A DNA stretch of 64,000 nucleotides from PALSA-600 sp037142875 (GTDB lineage: Bacteria > Actinomycetota > Thermoleophilia > Gaiellales > Gaiellaceae), in NCBI GenBank assembly GCA_037142875.1, contig JBAWZV010000007.1, forward strand, positions 41,881 to 105,880. Direction: 5' to 3'. Under the pieces are notes generated by a model, which was not told the DNA's origin, did no database searches, and saw only the letters and a list, made by a program, of their open reading frames with translations. Positions within the stretch are counted from its first letter, which is position 1, and the number at the start of each line of letters is the position of its first letter. Both the position numbers and the translations under genes were made by a program. This document shows, one piece after another, positions 35,091-44,428 of the stretch.

Positions 35091-36335
35091 TTGCGGATCG
35101 TCATCTGGCACGGCTACCTGCTCGGTGGCACCGGGTCGAACGTCTACACGCGCTCACTCGCGCGTGAGTGGAGCAGCGCCGGCCACGACGTCACGGTTGT
35201 CTGCCAGGAGCAACATCCCGAGCTGTACGACATCGGGTCGGCCCGCGTCGTCGTCCCCGAGCTGCCCGATCGACTGCTGCCCGTCTTCGTCCTTGACGAC
35301 TATCCGGGGCTCGACGCCCGTCTGCTTCAGGACTTCACAGTCGAGGAGCGTGATCGCTACGTCGAGGCGAACGCTGCGGTGCTGCGTGCGCTTCTGCCAG
35401 CCGACATCGTCTTTGGCAACCACGTGCTGATGGGTGGGCCTGTCTGCGCTGCGGCCGGCGTGCCATTTCGGCTGAAGGTCCACGGGTCGGAGCTCGAGTA
35501 CTCGATGCGTGGCCGACCTGAGCTCGAGGAGTGGGGGCGCCGATCGCTTCGAGCGGCCGAGGCCGTGTACGTCGGCTCTACGCACATCCGCGATGTCCTC
35601 GAGGATGTTGTCGGGGCCGTCGAGCCCGTCTTCGAGGTCCCGCCGGGCGTAGACGTCGACCAGTTCCGTCGGCGGGGCCGCAGCGAGGCGCTCGCCGGCC
35701 TGCTCGGCGAGGCGCGTCGCGACTCGCCGAACCCCGGCAACGCGAACGAGCGCCTACCGGACGAGGGAAACGCGGCGCGACTCGCAGCGTTTCTCGAGGG
35801 CGATGCCCCGACGGTCGTCTACTTCGGCAAGCTGATCCGGAACAAGGGCGTCCACGTCTTGCTCGAGGCACTTGCCGGGCTCGACGCGCGCGCGGTGATT
35901 GTCGGCTTCGGGGACTACCGAGCGGAGCTCGAGGCGCTTGCCGGCCCACGGACGCTCTTCACGGGGCCGTTCGAGCATCGGCACCTGATCTACCTGCTCG
36001 CGCTGGCCGATGTTGCGGTCGTCCCGTCGATCTTCCCCGAGGCGTTCGGGATGGTGGCGGCCGAGGCTGCCTCGTGCGGCTGCCCGCCGGTCGTCGCTCG
36101 CCACTCCGGGCTCGCCGAGGTCGCCGCCGGGCTCGAGGAGTCGTACCCGTCGCACCTTCGTCACCTCGCCGCGTTCGAGTCGGGAGACGCCGCCGACCTT
36201 CACGCCAAGCTCGCCGAGATCACCACGCTCGCCGGTGACGACAGGGACGCGTTGCGGGCTGCGGCCCGCGAGGCGGTCGTTGCACGCTGGTCGTGGGCGA
36301 GTGTCTCTGCGCGCCTCCTCGATCCCGTCGCGTAG
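35091..36335 (+). CDS. Glycosyltransferase family 4-like protein
   Basis: 414 aa from a TTG; TAGGTT lies just upstream and its TAG is the rex stop. N-terminal IVIWHGYLLGGTGSNVYTRSLAREWSSAGHDV is the GT4 donor-independent domain start with a glycine-rich GGTGS loop. The middle is FGKLIRNKGVHVLLEALAGL, and the nucleotide-sugar site EAFGMVAAEAASCGCPPVVARHSGLAEVA has the EX7E motif. GT-B retaining enzyme of unknown acceptor. Located alone between rex and a GCS2 gene. Confidence 0.9.
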   Translation: MRIVIWHGYLLGGTGSNVYTRSLAREWSSAGHDVTVVCQEQHPELYDIGSARVVVPELPDRLLPVFVLDDYPGLDARLLQDFTVEERDRYVEANAAVLRALLPADIVFGNHVLMGGPVCAAAGVPFRLKVHGSELEYSMRGRPELEEWGRRSLRAAEAVYVGSTHIRDVLEDVVGAVEPVFEVPPGVDVDQFRRRGRSEALAGLLGEARRDSPNPGNANERLPDEGNAARLAAFLEGDAPTVVYFGKLIRNKGVHVLLEALAGLDARAVIVGFGDYRAELEALAGPRTLFTGPFEHRHLIYLLALADVAVVPSIFPEAFGMVAAEAASCGCPPVVARHSGLAEVAAGLEESYPSHLRHLAAFESGDAADLHAKLAEITTLAGDDRDALRAAAREAVVARWSWASVSARLLDPVA

Positions 36336-36345
36336 CCTTTCAGCC

Positions 36346-37500
36346 GTGGGTGACGAACAGCGTGTGACTCCCGATGAGCAACTCTCGTCCGCCCGTGAGG
36401 CGTTCGAGGGTGGCACCGACTTCACGCTCGCCGTCGAGGAGGAGTTTGCGCTGCTCGACCGGGAGAACCTGACGCTCGTCAACCGCTTCGAGGACGTTCT
36501 GGCAGCGGGCAAGGGAACGGATGTCGAGCCGCACCTCGTCGGCGAACTGATTGCCTCGGAGGCAGAGGTGCGCACGGGGAAGTGCATGGACTTCGGCGAG
36601 GCTGCCGTGCGCATGGCGGAGCGGCGCGCCCAGCTGCAGACGATCGCTCAGGATCTCGGTCTGGCGCTCGGCGCGACCGGCACGCACCCGTGGAGCCGCT
36701 GGCAGGACCAGCGGATCATCGACACGCCGCACTACCGCCGCAACGACGAGTACCTCCGCTACGTCGTCTGGCGCAACAACACCTTTGGGCTCCACGTCCA
36801 CGTCGGTATCCGCGGCGCGGACCGCGCGATCGCTGTCAACAACACGATGCGCCACTTCCTGCCGGAGCTGCTCGCCCTCTCGGCCAGCTCGCCCTTCGTC
36901 GAAGAGGTCGACACCGGGCTGCACTCGTCGCGGACACAGATCTTCACCCGCACATTCCCGCGTTGCGGAATCCCCGACGCCTACGACGGCTGGCGCGGCT
37001 TCGAGGACTACGTCTCGCTCCTGTACCGGACAGGCTCGATCACCGAGCACACGCAGCTCTGGTGGAGCGTGCGCCCTCACCTCGCCTACCCGACAGTCGA
37101 GATCAGGATCATGGATGCACAGCCCGACCTCGCAGAGGCGCAGAGCCTCGCCGCGTTCGCCTACTCGCTCGCCGCCCGCGCGGCGCGCGCCCATGACGAA
37201 GGCGAGCCCCTTCCTGACGTGCCGCACCGGCTCCTCGAGGAGAACCTGTGGCGTGCGATCCGGCACGGGCTCGACGGCGAGATGATCGACTTCGATCGTG
37301 GTACCACGATCGCAACGCGCGCCCGGCTCGAGAAGCTGATCGACTGGGTCACGCCGGTCGCGGAGGAGATCGGAGCCGCCCCGTATCTGAACGTGCCGTC
37401 GTCGAACGCGGCCGAACGGCAGCGGGCCCGCTGGGCCGAAGGCGCGTCGCTCGAGCAGATCTACCGGGAGCAGGTCGAGATGGGAGCCCGCATTGGCTGA
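36346..37500 (+). CDS. Glutamate-cysteine ligase family 2 / carboxylate-amine ligase
   Basis: 384 aa from a GTG, 7 nt after TAGCCT (leaderless). GCS2/YbdK signatures: TLAVEEEFALLD at the N-terminus, VGELIASEAEVRTG, ATGTHPWSRWQDQRI, GLHVHVGI (metal site), LLALSASSPF and TVEIRIMDAQPD. These ATP-grasp-like enzymes make gamma-glutamyl amide bonds; the actual amine substrate is unknown. Overlaps the DUF1844 gene by 8 nt. The -10 TAGCCT contains the TAG stop of the previous gene. Confidence 0.93.
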   Translation: MGDEQRVTPDEQLSSAREAFEGGTDFTLAVEEEFALLDRENLTLVNRFEDVLAAGKGTDVEPHLVGELIASEAEVRTGKCMDFGEAAVRMAERRAQLQTIAQDLGLALGATGTHPWSRWQDQRIIDTPHYRRNDEYLRYVVWRNNTFGLHVHVGIRGADRAIAVNNTMRHFLPELLALSASSPFVEEVDTGLHSSRTQIFTRTFPRCGIPDAYDGWRGFEDYVSLLYRTGSITEHTQLWWSVRPHLAYPTVEIRIMDAQPDLAEAQSLAAFAYSLAARAARAHDEGEPLPDVPHRLLEENLWRAIRHGLDGEMIDFDRGTTIATRARLEKLIDWVTPVAEEIGAAPYLNVPSSNAAERQRARWAEGASLEQIYREQVEMGARIG

Positions 37501-37786
37501 GGAGTCCGAACGCGACACCGCTTCGTCGTTTGACGAGTTGGCCGAGGCGATCCGGTCGATCAAGGTCGAGGATCTGCTCCTCTCGAGCGTCTCGACGCTC
37601 GCATCGATTGCCTACGACAGGCTCGGAGCCAACGATCTCGACGAGGCGAGGCTGGCGATCGACGCCATCGCTGCTCTACTCCCCGTGCTGGGCGGAGAGG
37701 TTGACGATGGGATCCATAAGAGTTTCGCGTCAGCCCTCGCGAAACTACGATTGGACTACGCCTCTGCTGTCAACTCTGCGAAGTAG
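37493..37786 (+). CDS. DUF1844-like small helical protein
   Basis: 97 aa from a TTG that overlaps the stop of the GCS2 gene by 8 nt. Entirely helical: SFDELAEAIRSIKVEDLLLSSVSTLASIAYDRLG, then DLDEARLAIDAIAALLPVLGGEV and a final LAKLRLDYAS. The pattern (LASxAxxxLG, DLxxARxxID, LxxLRxxY) fits DUF1844. The function is unknown. Its TAG stop begins the TAGTAT -10 of hppA. Confidence 0.8.
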   Translation: MAEESERDTASSFDELAEAIRSIKVEDLLLSSVSTLASIAYDRLGANDLDEARLAIDAIAALLPVLGGEVDDGIHKSFASALAKLRLDYASAVNSAK

Positions 37787-37842
37787 TATCCCGCCCGCGC
37801 CGAACCTATCGGCGTTTGACTTTGCAGAGGAGAGAAAAATCG

Positions 37843-39897
37843 ATGCATTGGTTCATGGATCACCCGGTGCTGCTGGCGCTTGTGAGTGGTGGCGTGACCG
37901 TGGCATACGGGATGTATTTGACGACGTGGTTGCTTAAGCAGCCCGCCGGTAATGAGCGAATGCGTGAGATCGCCCAGGCGGTCCAGGAGGGCGCATCCGC
38001 TTACCTCAAGCGGCAGTACACGACGATCGCGCTTGTGGCGATCGTGCCGTTCGTGTTGATGGGGGTCTACAACAAGCTCGGCTGGGGGCCCGCATTCGGC
38101 TTCCTGATCGGCGCCGGTCTCTCAGCGGCAGCGGGTTTTATCGGCATGAACGTCTCGGTTCGTTCCAACGTTCGAACTGCCGAAGCTGCTCGTGACGGGC
38201 TGAAGCCGGCCTTGAACGTCGCCTTCAAGGCCGGGTCGGTGACGGGCCTTCTCGTCGTCGGTCTCGGTCTGCTCGGCGTGGCGGGGTACTACTGGTTCCT
38301 CACCGGTGGGCTCCATCACGATCCAACATCGGCGATTCACGACCTCGTCGGGCTCGCGTTCGGCGGTTCGCTGATCTCGGTCTTCGCCCGTCTCGGCGGC
38401 GGCATCTTCACCAAGGCCGCCGATGTCGGTGCCGACCTCGTCGGCAAGATCGAGGCCGGTATCCCGGAGGACGACCCGCGGAACCCGGCAGTCATCGCCG
38501 ACAACGTCGGCGACAACGTCGGCGACTGCGCCGGTATGGCAGCCGACCTCTTCGAGACGTATGCCGTCACCGCGGTGGCCGTGATGCTCCTCGGCACGCT
38601 CGCGGCACCGCACGACTACATCGGTTCGAGCCTGTACCTGTACCCGCTCGCGCTCGGCGCAGTCTCGGCAATCGCGTCGGTGATCGGCACGTTCTTTGCC
38701 CGGCTCGGCCGCGGCCCGAACGGTGTCATCAATGCGCTCTACCGCTCGGTCATCGTCGCAACGCTGCTCTCGGCGGTCGGGTTCATTCCGGTCACGATGG
38801 CGTTCGACGGCGGCGCCGTCAGCTTCAAGAACCTCTACGTCTCGGCCGTCATCGGCCTCGTCGTGACGTTCCTCCTGGTTGCGATTACCGAGTTCTATAC
38901 CGGCACGCGTTGGAATCCGGTCAAGTTGATCGCGAAGGCATCGCAGACCGGGCACGCAACCAACATCATCGAAGGCCTCGCCGTCGGCATGCAGGCGACA
39001 GCCGCTCCGGTGATCGTGATTGCCGCGGGCATTCTGCTCGCGAATCACTTCGCCGGTCTCTTCGGTATCGGGATCGCGGTCATGGCTCAGCTCTCGATGA
39101 CGGGCCTGATCGTCGCGCTCGACGCGTTCGGTCCGGTGACCGACAATGCTGGTGGCATCGCCGAGATGGCGGATCTGCCCGAGAGCGTTCGTGGCGTCAC
39201 GGACCCGCTTGACGCGGTCGGCAACACCACGAAGGCCGTGACGAAGGGCTACGCGATCGGGTCGGCCGCTCTGGCCGCACTCGTGCTCTTCAGCTCGTAC
39301 ACGAGCGGCCTGAAGGACGCGGGTATGAACGTCACGTTCAGCCTCTCCGATCCATGGGTTGTCGCCGGTCTGTTCGTCGGCGGTCTTATGCCGTTCCTGT
39401 TCGCGTCGCTCGCCATGCAGGCCGTCGGCCGCGTTGGTGGCGAGGTCGTTCAGGAGGTTCGTCGTCAGTTCCGCGAGAACCCGGGGATCATGGAAGGCAC
39501 ACAGCGGCCCGAGTACGGTCGTGCAATCGACATCGTCACGAGCTCGGCGATCAAGTCGATGCTCCTGCCGGCCCTGATCCCGATCGGCTTCCCGATCATC
39601 GTCGGGATTATCAACGCGAAGATGCTCGGCGGCCTCCTCGTCGGCACGATCGTGACGGGCCTCTTCCTCGCTATCTCCATGACCGCCGGTGGTGGCGCGT
39701 GGGACAACGCGAAGAAGATGATCGAAGACGGTCTGTACGGCGGCAAGGGCTCCGATGCCCATGCGGCCTCGATCACGGGCGACACGGTTGGTGATCCGTA
39801 CAAGGACACCGCCGGCCCGGCGATCAACCCGATGATCAAGATCACGAACATTGTCGCGATCCTGATCATCCCGCTTATCGTCTCGATTCACGGTTAG
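37843..39897 (+). CDS. hppA: Membrane-bound proton-pumping pyrophosphatase
   Basis: 684 aa; couples PPi hydrolysis to H+ (or Na+) export. About 16 membrane segments. PPi-binding loop DVGADLVGKIEAGIPEDDPRNPAVIADNVGDNVGDCAG with the Asp clusters, and a second set DAFGPVTDNAGGIAEM. The stretch GNTTKAVTKGYAIGSAALAAL has Lys at the position that is Ala in K+-dependent enzymes, so this should be the K+-independent type (by recall). The ATG has the ribosome site GAGGAGAG 8 nt upstream, with TAGTAT (37784-37789) as -10. An ideal terminator follows. Confidence 0.97.
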   Translation: MHWFMDHPVLLALVSGGVTVAYGMYLTTWLLKQPAGNERMREIAQAVQEGASAYLKRQYTTIALVAIVPFVLMGVYNKLGWGPAFGFLIGAGLSAAAGFIGMNVSVRSNVRTAEAARDGLKPALNVAFKAGSVTGLLVVGLGLLGVAGYYWFLTGGLHHDPTSAIHDLVGLAFGGSLISVFARLGGGIFTKAADVGADLVGKIEAGIPEDDPRNPAVIADNVGDNVGDCAGMAADLFETYAVTAVAVMLLGTLAAPHDYIGSSLYLYPLALGAVSAIASVIGTFFARLGRGPNGVINALYRSVIVATLLSAVGFIPVTMAFDGGAVSFKNLYVSAVIGLVVTFLLVAITEFYTGTRWNPVKLIAKASQTGHATNIIEGLAVGMQATAAPVIVIAAGILLANHFAGLFGIGIAVMAQLSMTGLIVALDAFGPVTDNAGGIAEMADLPESVRGVTDPLDAVGNTTKAVTKGYAIGSAALAALVLFSSYTSGLKDAGMNVTFSLSDPWVVAGLFVGGLMPFLFASLAMQAVGRVGGEVVQEVRRQFRENPGIMEGTQRPEYGRAIDIVTSSAIKSMLLPALIPIGFPIIVGIINAKMLGGLLVGTIVTGLFLAISMTAGGGAWDNAKKMIEDGLYGGKGSDAHAASITGDTVGDPYKDTAGPAINPMIKITNIVAILIIPLIVSIHG

Positions 39898-39906
39898 ACG
39901 GCATCA

Positions 39907-39936
39907 GCGCGGGGGAGGTGACCACCTCCCCCGCGC
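39907..39936 (+). terminator. Strong GC hairpin after hppA
   Basis: A 14-bp perfect inverted repeat, GCGCGGGGGAGGTG / CACCTCCCCCGCGC, separated by 2 nt and beginning 10 nt after the hppA stop. The next bases (ACCGTCTCGTTCTG) are only weakly T-rich. Probably an intrinsic terminator separating hppA from the APC genes. Confidence 0.8.
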
Positions 39937-40004
39937 ACCGTCTCGTTCTGCCGTGAGCGCCTTGCACGGCGGCCGCCGCCCGAAGCGGCTACTACATTCA
40001 GCAC

Positions 40005-41891
40005 GTGCCAAGTAGACGCCGTCAGACACACAAGCTCGAACGCGTCCTCGGGACACCGGCCCTGTTCGCGACCGCCTACGGGAACGTCGGCTCGTCGATC
40101 TACTACGCGCTCGGCGTCACGGCGGCGATCGCGCTCGGTCTCACGCCGATCGTCTTCGTCGTCTCGGGCGTGATCTTCGCCTGCACGGCGGCGACCTACG
40201 CGGAGGGGACGGTGCTCTTCCCGGAGGCCGGCGGCTCGTCGAGCTTCGCCCGCCACGCGTTCAACGAGCTCGTCTCGTTTTTCGCCGCCTGGGCGCAGAT
40301 GCTCAACTACATCATCACGATCGCCATCTCGGCGTTTTTCGTCCCGCACTACCTCTCGATCTTCTGGACGCCGCTCAAGACGAACCCGTGGGACGTGATC
40401 GTCGGGATCGGTGTCGTCGTCGTCCTCGTCGGCGTGAACATCGTCGGCGTGAAGGAGGCCGCGTCCCTGAACGTCGTGCTCGCGGTGATCGACTTCGCGA
40501 CGCAGCTCCTGCTCGTGTGTCTCGGGTTCGCGCTGATCTTCAGCCCACATGTGCTGAAGGCGAACGTCCATTTCGGACACGCGCCGAGCTGGGCGAACTT
40601 CGCGCTCGCGATCCCGGTGGCGATGATCGCCTACACGGGGATCGAGACCGTGTCGAACCTCGCCGAGGAGGCGCGCGATCCGCGCCGGAGCATCCCCGGG
40701 GCGATCCGGCTCGTCGCGATCGCCGTGTTCGCGATCTACTTCACACTGCCGCTGATCGCTCTGTCGGCGCTCCCGGTCCACCTCGACGCAGCCGGGCACT
40801 ACGTGACGCAGCTTGGGCTTCCGCCGGACAAGGGTGGATTTGAGAACGATCCAGTGCTCGGGCTCGTCGAGAACCTGAACCTGCACGGGACGTTGCTGTC
40901 GGCGGCGAAGATCTACGTCGGCGTTCTCGCTGCGACCATTCTGTTCATCGCGACGAACGCGGGTGTGATCGGGGCGTCACGGATCACGTACTCGATGTCG
41001 AGTCACCGGCAACTCCCGGAGGTCTTCCGGCGGCTGCATCCGAAGTTCAAGACGCCGTGGCTCTCGCTCCTGGTGTTTGCCGGCGTCTTCTCGATTCTCT
41101 TCCTCCTTCCCGGCAACGTGGACTTCATCGGTCGCATGTACGCGTTCGGAGCGATGCTCTCGTTCACGGTTGCGCATGCGGCTGTGATTCAGCTGCGCCG
41201 CAAGCCGCCGCCGCAGGAGGAGCCGTACCACGTCTGGCCGAGCCTGCGGTTCCGCGGCGTCAGCTGGCCGCTCTTCGCGGTGTTCGGCGGGATCGGAACC
41301 GGCCTGGCGTGGCTTGTCGTGGTCGTTCAGGACGCCCCGACGCGGTATGCCGGGCTTGGCTGGCTAGCGGCCGGGTTTGTCTTCTATGTGATCTACCGCC
41401 GCCGGATCGGCGTGCCGCTTCGCGAGACGTCACACGCGCCGCTCCAGTTCGGGCCGGCCGTCGCGCTCGAGTACCGCTCGATCCTCGTCCCGGTGGTGTC
41501 GGGGGCGGCAGGACACGAGGCGATCGACCTGGCGGCGCGCCTTGCGACCGAGCGCCGCGCGACGATCGTTGCGCTGCGCGTGATCGTCGTGTCGCTCGAC
41601 CGACCGCTCGACGTGGGCCTCTCGGACGACGAGGCGCTCGCAGACGAGCTCCTCGACGACGCCCGCGTCGTCGCGTCGTCGTACGGGGTCAGGACGATCG
41701 ATCGCGTTGTCCGCGCGCGCCACGCTGGTCGTGCCATCGTCGAGGAGGCCACACGGCGCCAGACGGAGATCATCGTTCTCGGCGTCCCGCGTGGCCGTCA
41801 CAAGGCCATCTTCGGAAAGACAATCGACTACGTGCTGAAGAACGCCCCGTGCCGCGTCATGGTTGCGGCGGGAAAGAAGGTCGCGGCGTGA
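40005..41891 (+). CDS. APC-superfamily permease with C-terminal USP domain
   Basis: 628 aa from a GTG 6 nt after TACATT (leaderless). Residues about 15-490 carry the APC transporter fold: LGTPALFATAYGNVGSSIYYALGV, FPEAGGSSSFARHAFN, and IAYTGIETVSNLAEEARDPRRSIPGAI. The last about 135 residues (YRSILVPVVSGAAGHEAIDLAARLATERRATIVALRVI ... APCRVMVAAGKKVAA) are a universal stress protein fold. It resembles the KimA-like/Rv2690c-like class, putative K+ importers. Paralogous to the permease at 42075, with TrkA-like genes downstream. Confidence 0.9.
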   Translation: MPSRRRQTHKLERVLGTPALFATAYGNVGSSIYYALGVTAAIALGLTPIVFVVSGVIFACTAATYAEGTVLFPEAGGSSSFARHAFNELVSFFAAWAQMLNYIITIAISAFFVPHYLSIFWTPLKTNPWDVIVGIGVVVVLVGVNIVGVKEAASLNVVLAVIDFATQLLLVCLGFALIFSPHVLKANVHFGHAPSWANFALAIPVAMIAYTGIETVSNLAEEARDPRRSIPGAIRLVAIAVFAIYFTLPLIALSALPVHLDAAGHYVTQLGLPPDKGGFENDPVLGLVENLNLHGTLLSAAKIYVGVLAATILFIATNAGVIGASRITYSMSSHRQLPEVFRRLHPKFKTPWLSLLVFAGVFSILFLLPGNVDFIGRMYAFGAMLSFTVAHAAVIQLRRKPPPQEEPYHVWPSLRFRGVSWPLFAVFGGIGTGLAWLVVVVQDAPTRYAGLGWLAAGFVFYVIYRRRIGVPLRETSHAPLQFGPAVALEYRSILVPVVSGAAGHEAIDLAARLATERRATIVALRVIVVSLDRPLDVGLSDDEALADELLDDARVVASSYGVRTIDRVVRARHAGRAIVEEATRRQTEIIVLGVPRGRHKAIFGKTIDYVLKNAPCRVMVAAGKKVAA

Positions 41892-41904
41892 GCGGGAGGA
41901 CGAC

Positions 41905-42075
41905 CTGAACGGCCACCGTGGGATCTCGCGGGTGCTCGCCGCGGCGACGATCTGCCTCGGGTTCGCGCTCATTGCGGTCACGATCGCGCACGGGGGTGGC
42001 GAGGTCGGGATCATGCTCGGACTCCTGTTTGTGGCTGCCGGGACGGGGCGCCTCTACCTCACGAGGAACCGCTAG
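41905..42075 (+). CDS. Small two-helix membrane protein between the permeases
   Basis: About 56 aa with hydrophobic VLAAATICLGFALIAVTIA and IMLGLLFVAAGTGRLYL, separated by HGGGEVG. The start is uncertain. CTG at 41905 follows GGGAGG at 5 nt; an in-frame GTG is at 41932 and an ATG at 41863 (inside the upstream gene). The stop shares one base with the start of the next permease, so it is part of the operon. Possibly a regulatory subunit; unrecognised. Confidence 0.5.
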   Translation: MNGHRGISRVLAAATICLGFALIAVTIAHGGGEVGIMLGLLFVAAGTGRLYLTRNR

Positions 42076-43967
42076 TGGCGCGCAAGCTTCCCGGGCTGCG
42101 GCGCGAGCTCGGAGCGACGTCTCTCTTCTCGGTGGCCTACGGAGAGATCGCGTCCTCGATCTACTTCGCACTCGGCGTCATCGCGCTGCACGCTCTCGCA
42201 TTCACGCCGCTCGTGTTGCTCGGGGCAGGGGCGCTCTTCCTGCTCGTAGCGCTCTCGTACGCCGAAGCGACCTCGGCGCTGCCAGAGACAGGTGGTGCCG
42301 CGACGTTCGTGCGGCGGAGTGTCAACGATCTCGCCGGCTTCATGACCGGCTGGGCGCTGTTCCTCGACTACCTGATCGTGATCGCGCTCTCCGCGCTCTT
42401 CATGCCGCACTACCTCGCAGCTGCGTTCCAGGTCGACGCGCTCGACCGCAACCCGTGGGATGTGGTGGTCGGCGTCGCGACGATCTTCCTCGTCGCCGGC
42501 ATCAGGCTCGTTCGCCGACCTTCGCTGTATGCGCTCGGGATCCTGATCCCCGCGCTCGATGTGCTTACGCAGCTCGTCCTTGTGGGGTTCGGGTTTGCGC
42601 TGCTCTTCTCGCCCCACGCACTCACGCACGGCACGTCGCTCGGCCACGCCCCGACCTGGCATGCCCTGGCCTTCTCGATCCCGCTTGCGATGCTTGCCTA
42701 CACGGGGCTCGAGACGGTCGCGAACCTCGCCGAGGAGGCGCGGCGCCCCGGTGTCGACCTGCCACGATCGCTTTTTGCCGCGATCGGGACTGTCGTCACC
42801 GCGTATGTCACGATCGCCGTCGTGGCGCTCTCGGCTTTCCCCGGGCCGAATACCGAGCTCGGGACAAGGTGGCTGCGGTCACCGCTCGTTGGTGTTGCAG
42901 AGAAGATCCACGGGCAGGTCCCCGCGGCACTCGGTGACACGATCCGTTTCTTCGTTGGCGTGAGCGGCGCGCTGATCTTGCTCGCGGCGGTCTCAACCTC
43001 GATCTCCGGCTTCGCCCGGCTGTCGTACTCGCTCGGTGAACACGGACAGCTACCACGCGCATTCGGTCGACTCCATCGACGGACGCTCGTCTCGCCTCAG
43101 GCGATCGTCAGCGTCGCGATCGTCGCCAGCGGCATCGTGATCGCGAGCTCGTTCATCCAGCACGACGTCACGTTTCTCGCGAGCGTGTTCTCGTTCGGTG
43201 TCCTCGCGGCATTCACGGCCGCGCAGATCGCGGTGATCCGCCTGCGGATCATCGAACCCGACCTGCCACGTCCCTATCGCGCGCCGTTCAACATCAAGGT
43301 CAGAGGCGCAGAGATTCCCCTGCCCGCCGTGATCGGGTCGATCCTCACCTTCAGCGTCTGGGTGCTCGCCCTCGCCACTCACCCCGGGGCACGCTATGCC
43401 GGTCCGGCGTGGCTGGCGGTCGGGCTTGTCGTCTACGTCGCGGTTCGTCGTTCACACGGCGAAGGCCTCACCGAGCGCGTCGTGTCTGTCGACGAGCAGC
43501 GGTTCGACGACGTCCCCAGGTTCAGACGGATCCTCGTGCCGATGAAGCTCGGCGTCATCGGAGAGGAGATGGCGGCAACCGCAATCAAGCTTGCCGCCGA
43601 TCACCGGGCCGAGGTGGAGATGCTCCACGTGATCCGGGTGCCGCTCGATCTCCCGCTCGACGCCGACCTCCACACACACGAGGGGCGTGGCCGCGAGGCC
43701 CTCGAGGAGGTACGGATGATCGGTGAGGACTTCGGCGTCGAGGTCGCCGGCTCGTCAGTGCGAGCGCGTGCGATCGGTCGGGCGATCGTCGACCGGGCTC
43801 TCGAAGGTGGGTTCGACCTGATCGTCGTCGGCTCGTCTCCGCGGTGGCGACGCCAGTCGCGGTTCTTCTCACCGACGGTTGAGTTCGTTCTCCAGAAGGC
43901 GCCGTGCGAGGTTATCGTCGTCGCGTTCCCGCAACACGTCCTCGACGCAGAGCTCTCCGAGACCTGA
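42075..43967 (+). CDS. APC-superfamily permease with C-terminal USP domain (paralogue)
   Basis: 630 aa from a GTG overlapping the previous stop by 1 nt. Same architecture as the 40005 protein: APC core (FSVAYGEIASSIYFALGV, LPETGGAATFVRR, LAYTGLETVANLAEEARRPGVDLP) followed by a USP-like domain (FRRILVPMKLGVIGEEMAATAIKLAADHRAEVEMLHVI ... APCEVIVVAFPQ). The two are clearly diverged duplicates. Probable K+ or amino-acid uptake under ligand control of the USP domain (ATP, or c-di-AMP in related proteins). Confidence 0.9.
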   Translation: MARKLPGLRRELGATSLFSVAYGEIASSIYFALGVIALHALAFTPLVLLGAGALFLLVALSYAEATSALPETGGAATFVRRSVNDLAGFMTGWALFLDYLIVIALSALFMPHYLAAAFQVDALDRNPWDVVVGVATIFLVAGIRLVRRPSLYALGILIPALDVLTQLVLVGFGFALLFSPHALTHGTSLGHAPTWHALAFSIPLAMLAYTGLETVANLAEEARRPGVDLPRSLFAAIGTVVTAYVTIAVVALSAFPGPNTELGTRWLRSPLVGVAEKIHGQVPAALGDTIRFFVGVSGALILLAAVSTSISGFARLSYSLGEHGQLPRAFGRLHRRTLVSPQAIVSVAIVASGIVIASSFIQHDVTFLASVFSFGVLAAFTAAQIAVIRLRIIEPDLPRPYRAPFNIKVRGAEIPLPAVIGSILTFSVWVLALATHPGARYAGPAWLAVGLVVYVAVRRSHGEGLTERVVSVDEQRFDDVPRFRRILVPMKLGVIGEEMAATAIKLAADHRAEVEMLHVIRVPLDLPLDADLHTHEGRGREALEEVRMIGEDFGVEVAGSSVRARAIGRAIVDRALEGGFDLIVVGSSPRWRRQSRFFSPTVEFVLQKAPCEVIVVAFPQHVLDAELSET

Positions 43968-44011
43968 ACCCTTCCGCCTGCCGCGCCGACCGGTCGGCTA
44001 GGCTGCACGAC

Positions 44012-44428
44012 GTGAAGGTTCTCGTCATCGGCTGCGGCCGGGTTGGGAGCGCCGTCGCTCTTGATCTTCACGCCGCAGGGTGGCATGTCACCGTTGTCGA
44101 CGAGGATGAGGACGCGCTCGGCCGTCTCGGTGAGGACTGGGCCGGTGAGTTCAGGCTCGGTCACGGGATGGACGTTCAGCTGCTTCGTGACTCCGGCATC
44201 GAGGAAGCCGATGCGGTTGTCGTCACAACGGACGGGGACAACTCGAACATTGTCATCGGGCAGGTGGCGCAGAAGCAGTTCAACGTTCCGACCGTCGTCG
44301 TGCGTCTCCTCGACCCGGCGCGAGCGGAGTTCTTCCGCACCCGGGGACTCAACGTCGTCTGCCCGACCTCGAGCGCGATCCAGGGCGTCACCGACGCCGT
44401 GCGCGCCGCTCAGGGGGCGTCGGTCTAG
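44012..44428 (+). CDS. TrkA-N domain potassium uptake regulator (CeoB-like)
   Basis: 138 aa from a GTG 7 nt after TAGGCT (43999-44004). VKVLVIGCGRVGSAVALDLHAAGWHVTVVDEDEDAL is the Rossmann NAD(H)-binding TrkA-N/RCK domain; GVTDAVRA ends it without a TrkA-C domain. It is followed directly by a second TrkA protein that has both domains. In mycobacteria the paired genes ceoB and ceoC lie beside an APC-USP gene, which supports the same assignment here. Confidence 0.9.
   Translation: MKVLVIGCGRVGSAVALDLHAAGWHVTVVDEDEDALGRLGEDWAGEFRLGHGMDVQLLRDSGIEEADAVVVTTDGDNSNIVIGQVAQKQFNVPTVVVRLLDPARAEFFRTRGLNVVCPTSSAIQGVTDAVRAAQGASV

Noticed and set aside
38122..39891. 589-aa minus-strand open frame opposite hppA, and a 330-aa frame at 39894-40886
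   Set aside because: Arg/Asp-rich low-complexity translations typical of reverse-strand shadow frames.
39937..40004. c-di-AMP (ydaO/kimA) riboswitch before the APC permease
   Set aside because: The gap is only about 70 nt after the hppA terminator and the gene appears leaderless, too short for the aptamer.
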